This document shows, piece after piece, positions 45,967 through 55,880 of a stretch of DNA of 64,000 nucleotides. The first letter of the stretch is position 1. The number at the start of each line of letters is the position of its first letter. The stretch is from Flavobacterium endoglycinae. Lineage in GTDB: Bacteria > Bacteroidota > Bacteroidia > Flavobacteriales > Flavobacteriaceae. The notes below the pieces were generated by a model that worked only from the letters and a program-made list of their open reading frames with translations, was not told the DNA's origin and did no database searches. The translations under genes and the position numbers were made by a program. The stretch is from NCBI RefSeq assembly GCF_017352115.1, contig NZ_CP071448.1, positions 558,001 to 622,000 of the forward strand, written 5' to 3'.

Positions 45967-47997
45967 ATGAAAAAAATTGGGTTGCTTTTTTTATTGACTA
46001 CCACTTTTCTATTTAGCCAAAATAGCGCCCAGACATGCGATATTCTCAACAAAATAAATGCTGTTATACAAACGGAACATCTACGTCCAAAACCTGTCGA
46101 TGACAGCTTATCTGTTTATGTTTTTGATAATTTGATCAATGAGTTAGATCCTTCTAGGAATATCTTTTATAAAACTGAATATGATGAAATGGCAGCCAAA
46201 TACCGCTTGAATTTAGATGATCTTATTCTCGAAAATGATTGCAGTTTTTTAAACGATATAACTTCAAAATATATTGCCGGTTTAAAAAGAACAAAAGAGG
46301 TTTTGGAAAAAATGCAAAATGTTCCCTTTGATTATTCTAAAAAAGATACCATACGCTTTTACAAAAAAACATTTCCCTTTTACTTAAAAAAAGAAGATGT
46401 AGAGAAAGTTTGGCAGAAAAAAATACGCTACCAAATCTTGGACGATATAGCTGAAAGCAGTGATAATCTGGATTCTATCAAAGCTAATTTTAAAACGATT
46501 GAAGAGAAATCACGAAAATTAATTTTATCAAATGAAATCTGCCGAATCAGCACGCTTTTAGAAACAAAAACCAAACAGGACGAAAATCTGTATAATTTTT
46601 TCTGTACGTATTTTGATCCGCATACAGCCTATTTCAGCGACGATTCTAAATCAAGTTTTGTGGCTTCATTATCTAAAGAGCATTTGTCTTTGGGTATGAC
46701 GGTTAATTTAAATGAGAAAAATGAAATTATTGTTCATGAAATTGATCCAAATGGCCCAGCATACCAAACGGGGCAGATAAAAAAAGGCGATCAGATTATT
46801 TCGGTTTCCAATAATAAGGAAACACTTCAGGTTTCTTGCTCTTCTTTGGAATCTATTTCGACAATGATTTTATCAGAAGCCAATAAAAGTCTTACGCTCA
46901 CGCTGAAAAGAAACTCTGGAAAAAACTTTGATGTTTACATTGAAAAGCAGGTTATGAAGGATGAAGAAAATTCGGTTTTCAGCTTTATAATTGGTAAAGA
47001 AAGTAAAATTGGATACATCAAAATACCTAGTTTTTATGCCGATTTAGACGGAAACAGCCGTAAAGGCTGCGCCGATGATGTAGCTCGTGAAGTCATTAAA
47101 TTAGAACGCGATAACATTAAAGGTCTTGTAATTGATTTAATTGACAACGGTGGCGGTTCGATGGAAGAAGCGATTAAACTAGCAGGAATGTTTGTTGATT
47201 ATGGTCCAATTTCGATTGTAATAGATCATACACAGGAGAAAACGGTAATAAACGATCCTTTTAAAGGTGTTATTTATAGAGGTCCAATTGTGATTCTGGT
47301 AAATAGCAATACGGCTTCTGCCAGTGAATTTTTTTCTTCAATTATGCAGGATTATAACCGCGCACTTTTATTAGGAAGCAATACACTTGGAAAAGCAACC
47401 ATGCAGACCATTCTTTCGCTTGACGAAACTAAAAACACTGATTTTCTTAAAATTACAATTAATAAGTTTTATCGAGTTACCGGAAAAAGTCATCAATATA
47501 TTGGTGTAACTCCAGACGTAGTTCTTCCTGAATTTTACGAAGATGTTTACCAAAAAGAAAGTGACTTTCCTACTGCAATAAAAAATGACAGCATAGCACC
47601 ATTTTTGAAATACAAACCTTATGTAAAAAGAAGTTTAATCGATAAAATAGCGCAGAAAAGCAGCGCAAGACTTGCTGGCAATTATTACTTTAATGACATC
47701 AAAAAGATCAACCAGAAAATCGATCAATTGATAAATACTCCAAAGGCAGAATTACCTATGAATCTCGATGCTGTTTTCCAGCAAAAGAAAATGGTAGATT
47801 CTCTTTGGAAAGAAATCAATACTTTCAATGATGAAAATAATCCACTGGATGTTTATAATTCTACCGTGAATCAATTTTTATTAGGCGCCTATCCTAATGA
47901 GAAAACTATCAATCAATATCAAATGGATCAGCTAAAAATTAATCCTTATTTAAACGAAGCTGTAAATATAATTGTCGATTTTAATTCATCGAAATAG
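45967..47997 (+). CDS. C-terminal processing peptidase (S41 family, tail-specific protease type)
   Basis: The frame opens at a TTG, but ATG 45967 gives a proper signal peptide (KKIGLLFLLTTTFLFSQ) and 676 residues. A helical N-terminal domain is followed by a PDZ domain (LSLGMTVNLNEKNEIIVHEI) and the S41 protease domain, with the catalytic pair Ser451 (NTASASEFF) and Lys476 (NTLGKATM), spaced 25 apart as in E. coli Prc. It should degrade or trim periplasmic proteins from their C-termini. A C-terminal helical tail follows. It stands alone. Confidence 0.9.
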   Translation: MKKIGLLFLLTTTFLFSQNSAQTCDILNKINAVIQTEHLRPKPVDDSLSVYVFDNLINELDPSRNIFYKTEYDEMAAKYRLNLDDLILENDCSFLNDITSKYIAGLKRTKEVLEKMQNVPFDYSKKDTIRFYKKTFPFYLKKEDVEKVWQKKIRYQILDDIAESSDNLDSIKANFKTIEEKSRKLILSNEICRISTLLETKTKQDENLYNFFCTYFDPHTAYFSDDSKSSFVASLSKEHLSLGMTVNLNEKNEIIVHEIDPNGPAYQTGQIKKGDQIISVSNNKETLQVSCSSLESISTMILSEANKSLTLTLKRNSGKNFDVYIEKQVMKDEENSVFSFIIGKESKIGYIKIPSFYADLDGNSRKGCADDVAREVIKLERDNIKGLVIDLIDNGGGSMEEAIKLAGMFVDYGPISIVIDHTQEKTVINDPFKGVIYRGPIVILVNSNTASASEFFSSIMQDYNRALLLGSNTLGKATMQTILSLDETKNTDFLKITINKFYRVTGKSHQYIGVTPDVVLPEFYEDVYQKESDFPTAIKNDSIAPFLKYKPYVKRSLIDKIAQKSSARLAGNYYFNDIKKINQKIDQLINTPKAELPMNLDAVFQQKKMVDSLWKEINTFNDENNPLDVYNSTVNQFLLGAYPNEKTINQYQMDQLKINPYLNEAVNIIVDFNSSK

Positions 47998-48112
47998 TTA
48001 TTGATTTCCAAGTTTTAAGTTTCGGATTATCTTTTAATTGAAACAGTCTTCTTTATAAAACTTAAAACGATCAAAAAACTTTTGAAAACCTTTAAAAAGT
48101 TAAATTTTGATT

Positions 48113-48143
48113 TTGGATAAATAAGGAATTACTTTTATTTTTG
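48113..48143 (+). promoter_or_regulatory. Candidate promoter of the YebC gene
   Basis: TTG (48113-48115), 20 bases, then TATTTTTG (48136-48143), a good match to the -33/-7 pattern; the ATG is 23 bases downstream. Confidence 0.7.
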
Positions 48144-48166
48144 CATCACAAAATAAAAAATTAGAA

Positions 48167-48880
48167 ATGGGAAGAGCGTTCGAATTTAGAAAAGGAAGAA
48201 AAATGAAACGTTGGTCTGCAATGGCCAAAACATTTACCCGAATTGGTAAAGATATCGTTATGGCCGTTAAAGAAGGCGGTCCTAATCCTGATGCCAATTC
48301 TAGATTAAGAGCGGTTATACAAAACGCGAAAGCTGCCAACATGCCTAAAGACAATGTGGAGCGTGCGATTAAAAATGCCAGCAATAAAGATACTGCCAAC
48401 TATAAAGAAATTTTGTTTGAAGGATATGCTCCTCACGGAATTGCAATTTTAATTGAAACTGCATCTGACAACAATAATAGAACTGTAGCCAACATTCGTA
48501 GTTATTTTAATAAATGCAATGGAACAATGGGAACTCAGGGATCTGTTGAGTTTATGTTTGATCATACTTGTAATTTCAGAATTGCTAAAGACGGGATCGA
48601 TGCAGAAGAACTAGAATTAGAGCTTATTGATTTTGGTGCTGAAGAGGTTTTCGAAGATGAAGATGGAATCTTAATCTATGCTCCTTTTGGAAGTTTTGGT
48701 GCGTTACAGAAAGAGTTAGAAAACAGAGGTCTTGAAATTTTATCTTCTGGTTTTGAGCGTATTCCTCAAATCACTAAAGAGTTAACTGAAGCTCAAATCG
48801 CTGACGTTGAAAAATTAATCGAAAAAATCGAAGAAGATGATGACGTAATGAACGTTTATCACACAATGAAAGAAGAATAA
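48167..48880 (+). CDS. YebC/PmpR family protein
   Basis: The 237-residue protein is a full YebC-type product: WSAMAKTFTRIGKDIVMAVK at the start, then ANMPKDNVERAIKNA and YEGYAPHGIAILIE-like FEGYAPHGIAILIETASDNN, ending VEKLIEKIEEDDDVMNVYHT. Members have been described as DNA-binding regulators and, more recently, as translation factors that ease ribosome stalling; the sequence cannot choose between these. It has a convincing promoter and a strong terminator. Confidence 0.93.
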   Translation: MGRAFEFRKGRKMKRWSAMAKTFTRIGKDIVMAVKEGGPNPDANSRLRAVIQNAKAANMPKDNVERAIKNASNKDTANYKEILFEGYAPHGIAILIETASDNNNRTVANIRSYFNKCNGTMGTQGSVEFMFDHTCNFRIAKDGIDAEELELELIDFGAEEVFEDEDGILIYAPFGSFGALQKELENRGLEILSSGFERIPQITKELTEAQIADVEKLIEKIEEDDDVMNVYHTMKEE

Positions 48881-48902
48881 TTTTTTCTTTTAATAATACA
48901 TT

Positions 48903-48931
48903 TAAAAGCTCCGGATTCGGAGCTTTTTTTG
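48903..48931 (+). terminator. Terminator after the YebC gene
   Basis: AAAAGCTCCG and CGGAGCTTTT around GATT, followed by T residues. Confidence 0.92.
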
Positions 48932-48984
48932 TTTGAAATCATTTTAAACTAGGGTTACCCATTTAAAAAATTAATATTTACAGT

Positions 48985-48992
48985 TATATTTG
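48985..48992 (+). promoter_or_regulatory. Candidate -7 element for the 49015 lipoprotein gene
   Basis: TATATTTG matches TAnnTTTG, 22 bases before the ATG. Confidence 0.55.
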
Positions 48993-49014
48993 CCCTACCT
49001 CAAATAACAACAAA

Positions 49015-49221
49015 ATGCAAACATCAAAAATTACAAGAATTGCAGTAATAGTATTGGTACTTCTATTTTTAGTATTAAGCGTAATAAGCTGCAGCACACA
49101 TGTTCATTCTAGCCATCCGAGACCAGCAAGCGGTAAAAGAATACCTCCAGGGCAAGCTAAAAAAATGTCAGGAGATAAAAGCGCAAAAGCGTATGCTCCA
49201 GGTCAGCAGAAAAAGAGATAA
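49015..49221 (+). CDS. Small basic lipoprotein
   Basis: The 68-residue product has one hydrophobic helix ending in a lipobox-like LSVISC (Cys26) and a short, very basic tail with IPPGQAKKMSGDKSAKAYAP. Related small proteins are sometimes labelled quinol oxidase subunit 4 in databases, but nothing in the sequence supports that role. It has its own candidate promoter and a strong terminator, so it is a genuine gene. It would be anchored in the envelope. Confidence 0.7.
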   Translation: MQTSKITRIAVIVLVLLFLVLSVISCSTHVHSSHPRPASGKRIPPGQAKKMSGDKSAKAYAPGQQKKR

Positions 49222-49223
49222 AA

Positions 49224-49257
49224 AAAGCCTTCTGAATTTCAGAAGGCTTCTTTTTTG
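49224..49257. terminator. Bidirectional terminator between small lipoprotein and LamG gene
   Basis: AAAGCCTTCTGAA and TTTCAGAAGGCTTcTTTTTT, a 12-base stem, between convergent genes. Confidence 0.9.
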
Positions 49258-49271
49258 TAAAAATTGCTGAT

Positions 49272-50150
49272 TTATTTTTTCCCAGCGCTATTTATGACTT
49301 TAATTAAATAAGTTCCTTCGGGCAAATCACTAATATTAGAACCATTAGTTTCCATTATCTTTTTCCCATCAGAATAGACTTCAATATTTTTACTTGTTTC
49401 AGCAGATGACGTTTTTACAGTCGGATTACTTACTTTTTTAGGGCTATTAACCACTGAGGTTTCATTTACCTTTCCAGTAGGTTTTGAGCTTTCATAAGCT
49501 TCTAAAACTTGTTCATCTGTCATAGCTACTACATATAATTTAAGATCATCAATATCTGCATTTATAGCAGTAGAAGTATTTAATTTTCCTATACTCAAGA
49601 TATAACCTTTAGCTGAACGCTGAATGTCTGAGACGGATTTCAGTAATTGACCATTACGGTAAATTTTAGTTACATTTCCATCGTATGTAACACTGTACAA
49701 ATACCACGTATCTTTTACAAGAGGAACGGAAATTGTAATATTGTTTGTATCTCCCCAGCCAATCAAACTTAAATCTGAATTACCTCCAGAAGCCGGCTGT
49801 TGTAATAATGCAAAATATTGTCCGTTTACTGGTGTACCATAATTAAAAATGTAATTAGCAGTATTTACAGCATTGAATTTTACCCAGATCGAAATTGTTT
49901 TTGGTTTATTGCCTTGAGGAAGATCGCCCACAACACCCTGATATGCTTTGTTGGTTAATCGTAAAGCACCTTTAGGAGTTCCCATTCTATCATTTACAAA
50001 AACAGGTGTGCCAAGAAATGAAACTGTATTATCAGCACTGTTTAGAGTCCCGTTGAAATTAAATTCCTGTACCGGATTTTGAGCATTTGCTTTAAAAAAA
50101 ATAAATAACACTAAAACGAATAATACTTTTTTCTTTTTTATAGATTTCAT
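49272..50150 (-). CDS. Exported LamG (concanavalin A-like) domain protein with C-terminal sorting-domain-like end
   Basis: The 292-residue product has a signal peptide (KKKVLFVLVLFIFFKANAQ), a LamG/laminin-G-like domain at about 25-215 (PKTISIWVKFNAVNTANYIF, TWYLYSVTYDGNVTKIYRNG), a Ser/Thr/Lys linker, and a last segment KIMETNGSNISDLPEGTYLI ending KVINSAGKK, resembling the last strands of T9SS type A sorting domains. It is probably secreted or surface-exposed; LamG domains bind sugars or proteins. The first strand of a complete sorting domain is not clear, so T9SS export is likely but not certain. Confidence 0.72.
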   Translation of the reverse strand: MKSIKKKKVLFVLVLFIFFKANAQNPVQEFNFNGTLNSADNTVSFLGTPVFVNDRMGTPKGALRLTNKAYQGVVGDLPQGNKPKTISIWVKFNAVNTANYIFNYGTPVNGQYFALLQQPASGGNSDLSLIGWGDTNNITISVPLVKDTWYLYSVTYDGNVTKIYRNGQLLKSVSDIQRSAKGYILSIGKLNTSTAINADIDDLKLYVVAMTDEQVLEAYESSKPTGKVNETSVVNSPKKVSNPTVKTSSAETSKNIEVYSDGKKIMETNGSNISDLPEGTYLIKVINSAGKK

Positions 50151-50390
50151 TTGAATAGTTTGGGGGCTTAGGCAAATATTTTATTGCAAATCTGAAAAAT
50201 CAAATTTCAATATTTTGTTTATTATTTTTATAAATTTTGTTAAAACTATAATTTTTATCTACCATTACCAAACAATTCCTACACGTAAATAAATAATTCT
50301 CACAAAAAAAATTTAGTAGACTTTTAAGATTCTTTATAAATACTTTTTAAATTATTTAGATGGAAACAAAAAATTGAATTCGAAAAAAAG

Positions 50391-50418
50391 CCTTCTAAAA
50401 ATTCAGAAGGCTTTTCAA
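50391..50418 (-). terminator. Orphan terminator-like hairpin, minus strand
   Basis: AAAAGCCTTCT and AGAAGGCTTTT arms, read on the minus strand with seven T residues after. No intact gene ends here; it probably belonged to the decayed gene just beyond it. It closely resembles the terminator at 49224. Confidence 0.7.
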
Positions 50419-50437
50419 CTATTCCAAAAATATTTAA

Positions 50438-50606
50438 TTACTGTAATGGCATATAAAAGCTAACATTAAATAACATATCAGAACCGTATTTGGAAGTGAT
50501 TTTTAAGATGGCGTTTTGTTATTTTCAGTAAATAAGTTTTTGGAAGATCATTTATAATCATGGAATTGTTTTTATAACTTTCGTTCTTTACAAGCTTACA
50601 TTTTTA
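50438..50606 (-). pseudogene. Remnant of a T9SS cargo gene (sorting-domain end)
   Basis: On the minus strand, codons from about 50603 to 50511 read KLVKNESYKNNSMIINDLPK followed by TYLLKITK, the layout of a T9SS type A C-terminal sorting domain (usually ...LPKGxYLLKI). Upstream lies a stop (50604-50606), and downstream the frame runs out of match; a second frame ends NVSFYMPLQ at stop 50438. No intact gene surrounds it, yet a terminator follows on the same strand, so I read this as a decayed gene. The rest of the 660-base gap (50151-50810) shows no other gene. Confidence 0.5.
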
Positions 50607-50754
50607 GCTTATTCTAGAAGCAGTGTATCAATTTACTTCCACTAATCTATTATATTATATCGTTTCTGAAAAGTATAACCGACAATTAGCTCAAAAACTC
50701 GTTAAAATCACTTGAGTAATCATTTTTGCTTCTAATTGAATTATAAAAGCATAA

Positions 50755-50792
50755 AAAAAACTCCATTCGCAAATGGAATGGAGTTTCAAATA
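50755..50792 (-). terminator. Terminator after the cysteine synthase family gene
   Basis: AAACTCCATTC and GAATGGAGTTT form an 11-base stem; read on the minus strand eight T residues follow. Confidence 0.88.
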
Positions 50793-50810
50793 TTTAGGAA
50801 GTAACTTATA

Positions 50811-51851
50811 TTACTTTACAAATTCAATTTTTTGAGTTTCTTCTTCATTAACACTATCAAAGAAACCTTGTTCATTCATCCAGTCATCACTAAATACTTT
50901 ACTCATGTAACGTGATCCATGATCTGGGAAAATAGCTATAATATTACTGTCTTTTGTAAACTCACCTTCCTCCGCATATTGTTTAATCGCCTGCATTACT
51001 GCTCCTGACGTGTATCCAACAAAAAGTCCTTCTTTTCTAGTGATTTCTCTTGCTGAATGAGCACTTTCCTCATCGGTTACTTTCATGAATTTATCAATGA
51101 TATCAAAATCTGTTGCTGAAGGAATTAAGTTTTTCCCTAAACCTTCAATACGGTATGGGTAAATTTCTTTGCTATCGAATTCTTTTGTTTCGTGGTATTT
51201 TTTCAATACTGATCCAAAAGCATCAACTCCTAAGATTCTAATATTTGGATTTTGTTCTTTTAAGAATTTTGCGGTTCCAGAGATAGTTCCTCCTGTTCCG
51301 CTGCAGGCAATTAAGTGTGTGATTTTTCCTTTTGTCTGCTCCCAGATTTCAGGACCTGTAGTGTTGTAGTGAGCATCAATATTTAATTGGTTGAAATATT
51401 GATTAATGTAAACTGAACCTTTTGTTTCTTCGTGAAGGCGTTTGGCTACATTATAGTATGATCTTTCATCATCTGCAGAAACGTGAGCCGGACAGACATA
51501 TACTTTAGCGCCTAAACTTCTCAACATGTCAATTTTATCTTTGGATGATTTTGAACTTACTGCTAAAATACAGTTATATCCTTTTATTATGCTTACCATT
51601 GCAAGACTAAAACCTGTATTTCCTGATGTAGTCTCAATAATAGTATCGCCTGGAGAAAGTATTCCTTTTCTTTCGGCTTCTTCAATTATATATAACGCTA
51701 TTCTATCTTTTGAAGAATGACCTGGGTTAAAAGCTTCTACCTTTGCGTAGAAATTTCCTTCTAACTCTTCGGTGATTTTATTTAGTTTAATAAGTGGGGT
51801 ATTACCTATTAACTCTAAAACATTGTTATAAGCGTTTATTTCTTCTTTCAT
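50811..51851 (-). CDS. PLP-dependent cysteine synthase family protein
   Basis: The frame opens at 51911, but the ATG at 51851 ([20 protein letters not shown]) fits the family, and the candidate -7 box at 51900-51907 lies between the two. The result is 346 residues. The PLP lysine is Lys48 (NPGHSSKDR), the phosphate loop is [11 protein letters not shown] and the GTGGTISG loop is present. Members are O-acetylserine sulfhydrylases or cystathionine beta-synthases. There is no C-terminal CBS domain. The short C-terminal tail ([11 protein letters not shown]) is unlike CysK, so it may be a cystathionine synthase-like enzyme; undecided. Confidence 0.85.
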   Translation of the reverse strand: MKEEINAYNNVLELIGNTPLIKLNKITEELEGNFYAKVEAFNPGHSSKDRIALYIIEEAERKGILSPGDTIIETTSGNTGFSLAMVSIIKGYNCILAVSSKSSKDKIDMLRSLGAKVYVCPAHVSADDERSYYNVAKRLHEETKGSVYINQYFNQLNIDAHYNTTGPEIWEQTKGKITHLIACSGTGGTISGTAKFLKEQNPNIRILGVDAFGSVLKKYHETKEFDSKEIYPYRIEGLGKNLIPSATDFDIIDKFMKVTDEESAHSAREITRKEGLFVGYTSGAVMQAIKQYAEEGEFTKDSNIIAIFPDHGSRYMSKVFSDDWMNEQGFFDSVNEEETQKIEFVK

Positions 51852-51899
51852 AAAAAAATAGTTAATCAAAGGCATTTTTAAATTAACCTTGATAGGTTG

Positions 51900-51907
51900 C
51901 AAATTTA
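51900..51907 (-). promoter_or_regulatory. Candidate -7 element for the cysteine synthase family gene
   Basis: TAAATTTG on the minus strand matches TAnnTTTG, about 49 bases before the chosen start at 51851; it supports that start over the longer frame. Confidence 0.55.
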
Positions 51908-51922
51908 ACAAAAAAAATCTAA

Positions 51923-54058
51923 TTAGCTTTTAATTTTTTCTAAATCTAATAAAAAACTAAATTCTTTTGCTAAGTCTTTTAAAGCTTCAAATCGCCCTGA
52001 AGCCCCGCCATGTCCGGCATCCATATTAGTATCTAAAAACAGAAGATTGTTATCTGTTTTTAATTCTCTCAATTTCGCCACCCATTTAGCTGGTTCCCAA
52101 TACTGTACCTGAGAATCGTGTAATCCGGTAGATACATACATATTAGGATATTTTTGTGCTTTTACATTATCGTAAGGCGAATACGACAACATGTAATCGT
52201 AATATTTTTTATTATTTGGGTTTCCCCATTCATCATATTCTCCAGTTGTAAGCGGAATACTGTCATCCAGCATTGTGGTAATAACGTCTACAAAAGGTAC
52301 TTGAGCAATAACACCATTGTACAATTCTGGAGCTTCATTTATAATAACTCCCATCAGTAATCCTCCTGCAGATCCACCCTCGGCATAAAGATGTTCAGCA
52401 GAAGTATATTTCTCGTCTATTACAAATTTAGAGCAATCGATGAAATCTGTAAAGGTATTTTTCTTTTTTAACAGTTTTCCATCTTCATACCATTGTCTTC
52501 CTAAATCCTCTCCTCCTCTAATATGCGCAATTGCGTAAACAAATCCACGGTCTAACAAAGAAAGTCTTGTTGAAGAAAAATAAGTATCCATCGTAATACC
52601 GTAAGAGCCGTAAGCATACAGCAACAAAGGATTTTTTCCGTTTTTCTGAAGACCTTTTCTGTAAATCATCGAAATGGGCACTTTTACACCATCTCTGGCT
52701 GTTGCCCAAACACGTTCTTCAACATAATTTTCTTTATCAAATTTTCCTCCTAATACCTGTTGTTCTTTTAGAATTTCTTTGGTTTTAGTTTTCATATTGA
52801 AATCAATTACAGATGACGGCGTTGCAAGCGATTGGTAGCTGTAACGCAGAATATCAGTATCAAAATCGATATTAGTAGTTGTGTAAGCATTGTAGGTTTC
52901 GCTTCCAAATGGCAGGTAATAATCTGGTTCGTCATTCCAAGGCATTATCCGGATATGATTTAAACCGTTTGAGCGCTCTTCAACCACTAAAAAGTTTTTG
53001 AATATTTCAATATCTTCCAGCAAAACATCTTCTCTATGCGGAATAACATCTACCCAGTTTTTCTTTCCTGTTTTGTTTTCCGGCGTTTTCATCAGCTTAA
53101 AGTTCGTCGCTTTATCTTTATTGGTTAAGATGTAAAACGAATCTTCATAATGCGAAATACTGTATTCTAATCCGCGCACGCGAGGTTGAAAAACTTCAAA
53201 TTCTCCATCTGGATTATCTGAATTTAAAATTCTGTATTCAGTCGTCAATGTGCTTCCTGAACTAATTACAATATATTTTTTTGATTTTTCTTTGTTTACA
53301 GAAACATTAAATGTATCATCGGTTTCATGATAAACCAATACATCGTTTTTGGAATCTGTATTTAATTTATGTCTAAAAATTTTATCGGCTCTTAAAGTAA
53401 CCTCATCTTGTCTGGTGTAAAACAAAGTGTTGTTATCGTTTGCCCAGACAGATCCTCCAGTTGCATTTTCGATTTTGTCTGCTAGAATTTCACCTGTCTG
53501 AAGATTTTTCACTTGAATGGTATAAATTCTTCTTCCCACGATATCGACTCCAAAACTTGCAAATTTATTATCAGGACTAATACTCAATCCGCCTAATTTA
53601 AAATAAGCATGTCCTTTTGCCAGTTCGTTGCAGTTAAATAAAATTTCTTCATCTGCCGAAAGACTTCCTTTTTTTCTTGAAAAAATAGGATAATCCTGCC
53701 CGGTTTCGAAACGTGTGATATAATAATATCCGTTGTAAAAATACGGAACAGATGAATCATCTTCTTTAATTCTCCCTTTCATTTCTTCATACAAAATCTC
53801 TTGCAGGTCTTTTGTATGAGCTGTCATTTGCTGATAATATTCGTTTTCTTTATTTAGATAATCAATTACTTCTGAATTCTCTCTATCATTTAGCCAGAAG
53901 TAGTTATCTATACGGGTTTGCTTATGTTTTTTTAAAGTTTTAGGTATGATTTGGGCCTTTGGAGCCGTTATATTTTTTTGCATTGATTGAGCATTAATTT
54001 TTAAACATGGAGAGGCAAAAATAGTACAAACACAATAGAACAAAATTATTTTTTTCAT
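51923..54058 (-). CDS. ptrB: Oligopeptidase B (prolyl oligopeptidase family, S9A)
   Basis: The 711-residue protein has a signal peptide, then the seven-bladed propeller domain ([40 protein letters not shown]) and an alpha/beta hydrolase domain. The catalytic triad is visible as GGSAGG (Ser), [10 protein letters not shown] (Asp) and [12 protein letters not shown] (His), with [11 protein letters not shown] before it. Oligopeptidase B cleaves peptides after basic residues; the signal peptide suggests export to the periplasm, where a peptide-scavenging role fits. It is adjacent to the cysteine synthase gene in the same direction with a 71-base gap. Confidence 0.9.
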   Translation of the reverse strand: MKKIILFYCVCTIFASPCLKINAQSMQKNITAPKAQIIPKTLKKHKQTRIDNYFWLNDRENSEVIDYLNKENEYYQQMTAHTKDLQEILYEEMKGRIKEDDSSVPYFYNGYYYITRFETGQDYPIFSRKKGSLSADEEILFNCNELAKGHAYFKLGGLSISPDNKFASFGVDIVGRRIYTIQVKNLQTGEILADKIENATGGSVWANDNNTLFYTRQDEVTLRADKIFRHKLNTDSKNDVLVYHETDDTFNVSVNKEKSKKYIVISSGSTLTTEYRILNSDNPDGEFEVFQPRVRGLEYSISHYEDSFYILTNKDKATNFKLMKTPENKTGKKNWVDVIPHREDVLLEDIEIFKNFLVVEERSNGLNHIRIMPWNDEPDYYLPFGSETYNAYTTTNIDFDTDILRYSYQSLATPSSVIDFNMKTKTKEILKEQQVLGGKFDKENYVEERVWATARDGVKVPISMIYRKGLQKNGKNPLLLYAYGSYGITMDTYFSSTRLSLLDRGFVYAIAHIRGGEDLGRQWYEDGKLLKKKNTFTDFIDCSKFVIDEKYTSAEHLYAEGGSAGGLLMGVIINEAPELYNGVIAQVPFVDVITTMLDDSIPLTTGEYDEWGNPNNKKYYDYMLSYSPYDNVKAQKYPNMYVSTGLHDSQVQYWEPAKWVAKLRELKTDNNLLFLDTNMDAGHGGASGRFEALKDLAKEFSFLLDLEKIKS

Positions 54059-54070
54059 AAAATATTCTAT

Positions 54071-54100
54071 TGAATTAACACAGCAATATACTAATTTTGT
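54071..54100 (+). promoter_or_regulatory. Candidate promoter of the YbaB gene
   Basis: TTG (54071-54073), 19 bases, then TAATTTTG (54093-54100), a full match to the Bacteroidota pattern. The ATG is 27 bases downstream. Confidence 0.75.
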
Positions 54101-54127
54101 CTGAAATAATTTAAAAAATCAATAAAA

Positions 54128-54448
54128 ATGGACTTAATGGGAATGATGGGTAAACTTAAAGAAACCCAGCAAAAAATTGAAGACACAAAAAAACGCTTAG
54201 ATACCGTTTTAATCGATGAAGAAAGCGCTGACGGATTATTGAAAATTACAATTACAGCAAGCAGAAACATAAAAACAATCTCAATCGATGATTCTTTATT
54301 TGAAGATAAAGAGCAATTAGAAGATTATTTGATTGTAACTCTAAATAAAGCTATCGAAAAAGCAACTCGTGTAAACGAAAGAGAAATTGATGCTGTAGCA
54401 AGAATGGACATGCCTACTATCCCAGGAATGGATAATCTTTTTAAATAA
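54128..54448 (+). CDS. YbaB/EbfC family nucleoid-associated protein
   Basis: The 106-residue protein starts [20 protein letters not shown] and continues with the conserved [20 protein letters not shown] and the closing [11 protein letters not shown], all typical of the YbaB/EbfC family of small DNA-binding proteins. It has its own promoter and terminator and is not next to recR or dnaX here. It should bind the chromosome broadly. Confidence 0.92.
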   Translation: MDLMGMMGKLKETQQKIEDTKKRLDTVLIDEESADGLLKITITASRNIKTISIDDSLFEDKEQLEDYLIVTLNKAIEKATRVNEREIDAVARMDMPTIPGMDNLFK

Positions 54449-54463
54449 GACTCAAAAGAACAA

Positions 54464-54587
54464 AGATGCAAAGGTTCAAAGTTTATCATACACATGAAAA
54501 CTTTGAACCTTTTTTATATAAAAAAAGCGCACTATTGTACGCTTATATTAAACCTTTGTAACTCTGAACCTCAGAACCTTTGCATCT
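54464..54587. repeat. Nested terminator and inverted repeat after the YbaB gene
   Basis: Outer arms AGATGCAAAGGTTC (54464-54477) and GAACCTTTGCATCT (54574-54587) match exactly. Inside is a terminator-like stem AAAGGTTCAAAGTTT (54470-54484) / AAACTTTGAACCTTT (54498-54512) with T residues after, and a smaller AAGCGCAC/GTACGCTT hairpin. The same CAAAGGTTC vocabulary is seen at 30732 and 41932. Confidence 0.75.
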
Positions 54588-54595
54588 AGTAAAAA

Positions 54596-55615
54596 TCAAA
54601 TTTTCGAAAAGGTCTCCATCACATATGTATGCATGACTTCTTTATAATCCAAATGCGTTACAATTCGAAGTTTATTGCGTCCTAAAGAGCTGATTAAAAT
54701 ATTTTTTTGTTTTAATTTTTCGATTAAAAGCGTATCGCTGTAACCTTCTGCCAAAGAAAAAATCAAAATATTGGTTTCTACAGGTTCTACACTTGCCACC
54801 CATGATTTCGTACTTAAAATCGCTCCGATTTCTTTAGCTCTGCGGTGATCTTCGGCTAATCTTTCTATATTGTTTGCCAAAGCATACAAACCCGCTGCAG
54901 CCAAATAACCTACTTGACGCATTCCACCTCCCAATATCTTTCTGATTCTCAACGCCCTATGAATATCAGCTTTACTTCCAAGTAAAACAGAACCAATTGG
55001 AGCACCTAATCCTTTAGACAAACAAACTGAAATAGTGTCGAAAATAGCTCCGAATTCCTTCGGATTTTGTCTTTTAGCCACTAAAGCATTCCAGATTCTC
55101 GCACCGTCTAAATGAAATTTCAAATTATTAGCGTCACAAACCCTTTTTATATCTCGTAAATCTTCTAATTCGTAGCAAGCTCCTCCACCTTTGTTAGTTG
55201 TATTTTCAACACAAACTAAACTGGTTAACGGACTGTGATAAAATTCAGGATCATTGATTGCTGCTGCGACTTGAGCTGCGTTAATCATTCCACGGTCTCC
55301 ATCCAGAAGACAGCAGGAAACACCGCTGTTAAAGGAAACGCCGCCACCTTCGTAATGAAAAACATGTGCATATTTATCGGCAATTAATTGCTCTCCTGGC
55401 TGCGTATGTAATTTAATGGCAGTTTGATTTGCCATAGTTCCAGACGGAAAAAAAAGTCCAGCTTCCATACCAAAAAATTCGGCTACTCTTGTTTCTAGTT
55501 CAATAACCGTAGGATCCTGTTTGTATACATCGTCGCCAACCTGAGCGTTGAACATATACTGAAGCATCTCATATGTAGGCTTTGTAATGGTATCGCTAAT
55601 TAAATTTATTTCCAT
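54596..55615 (-). CDS. ltaE: Threonine aldolase family PLP enzyme
   Basis: The 339-residue fold-type I protein has LISDTITKPT, FFPSGTMANQTAIKLH, FHLDGARIWNA and the Schiff-base lysine Lys201 in CLSKGLGAPIGSVL. Low-specificity threonine aldolases split threonine to glycine and acetaldehyde. With the thrABC genes in the same window it stands for the breakdown side, though not in the same operon. A candidate -7 box lies 25 bases upstream of its start. Confidence 0.9.
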   Translation of the reverse strand: MEINLISDTITKPTYEMLQYMFNAQVGDDVYKQDPTVIELETRVAEFFGMEAGLFFPSGTMANQTAIKLHTQPGEQLIADKYAHVFHYEGGGVSFNSGVSCCLLDGDRGMINAAQVAAAINDPEFYHSPLTSLVCVENTTNKGGGACYELEDLRDIKRVCDANNLKFHLDGARIWNALVAKRQNPKEFGAIFDTISVCLSKGLGAPIGSVLLGSKADIHRALRIRKILGGGMRQVGYLAAAGLYALANNIERLAEDHRRAKEIGAILSTKSWVASVEPVETNILIFSLAEGYSDTLLIEKLKQKNILISSLGRNKLRIVTHLDYKEVMHTYVMETFSKI

Positions 55616-55639
55616 ATATAACTATATATTTTTCGACAG

Positions 55640-55647
55640 CAAAATTA
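55640..55647 (-). promoter_or_regulatory. Candidate -7 element for the threonine aldolase gene
   Basis: On the minus strand TAATTTTG matches TAnnTTTG, 24 bases before the ATG at 55615. The rest of the 349-base divergent region holds the prfB promoter and AT-rich sequence. Confidence 0.55.
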
Positions 55648-55847
55648 CGTATTACTGTTAGTTATTAATCGTAAGTTTTAATAAATTTTAACTTAAGATT
55701 ACTACACAACCAAATTAACGTAATATTTGTAAAAAACATATAAAACTATCATTAATAATTCAAAAATTGATTTCTTATTTTTCAAATCAATTGCAGATAC
55801 TCTAGAATCAATACTACGAGATCTATCCTTTTTTGCTCAGTAATTTA

Positions 55848-55880
55848 TTGCTGAATTCTAAAAACTAAATCTTATTTTTG
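55848..55880 (+). promoter_or_regulatory. Candidate prfB promoter
   Basis: TTG (55848-55850), 22 bases, then TATTTTTG (55873-55880). The leader to the ATG at 55965 would be about 80 bases. Confidence 0.65.

Noticed and set aside
51851..51911. Longer N-terminus of the cysteine synthase family protein
   Set aside because: The extra 20 residues contain a TAnnTTTG promoter box just upstream and do not match the family start; the ATG at 51851 does.
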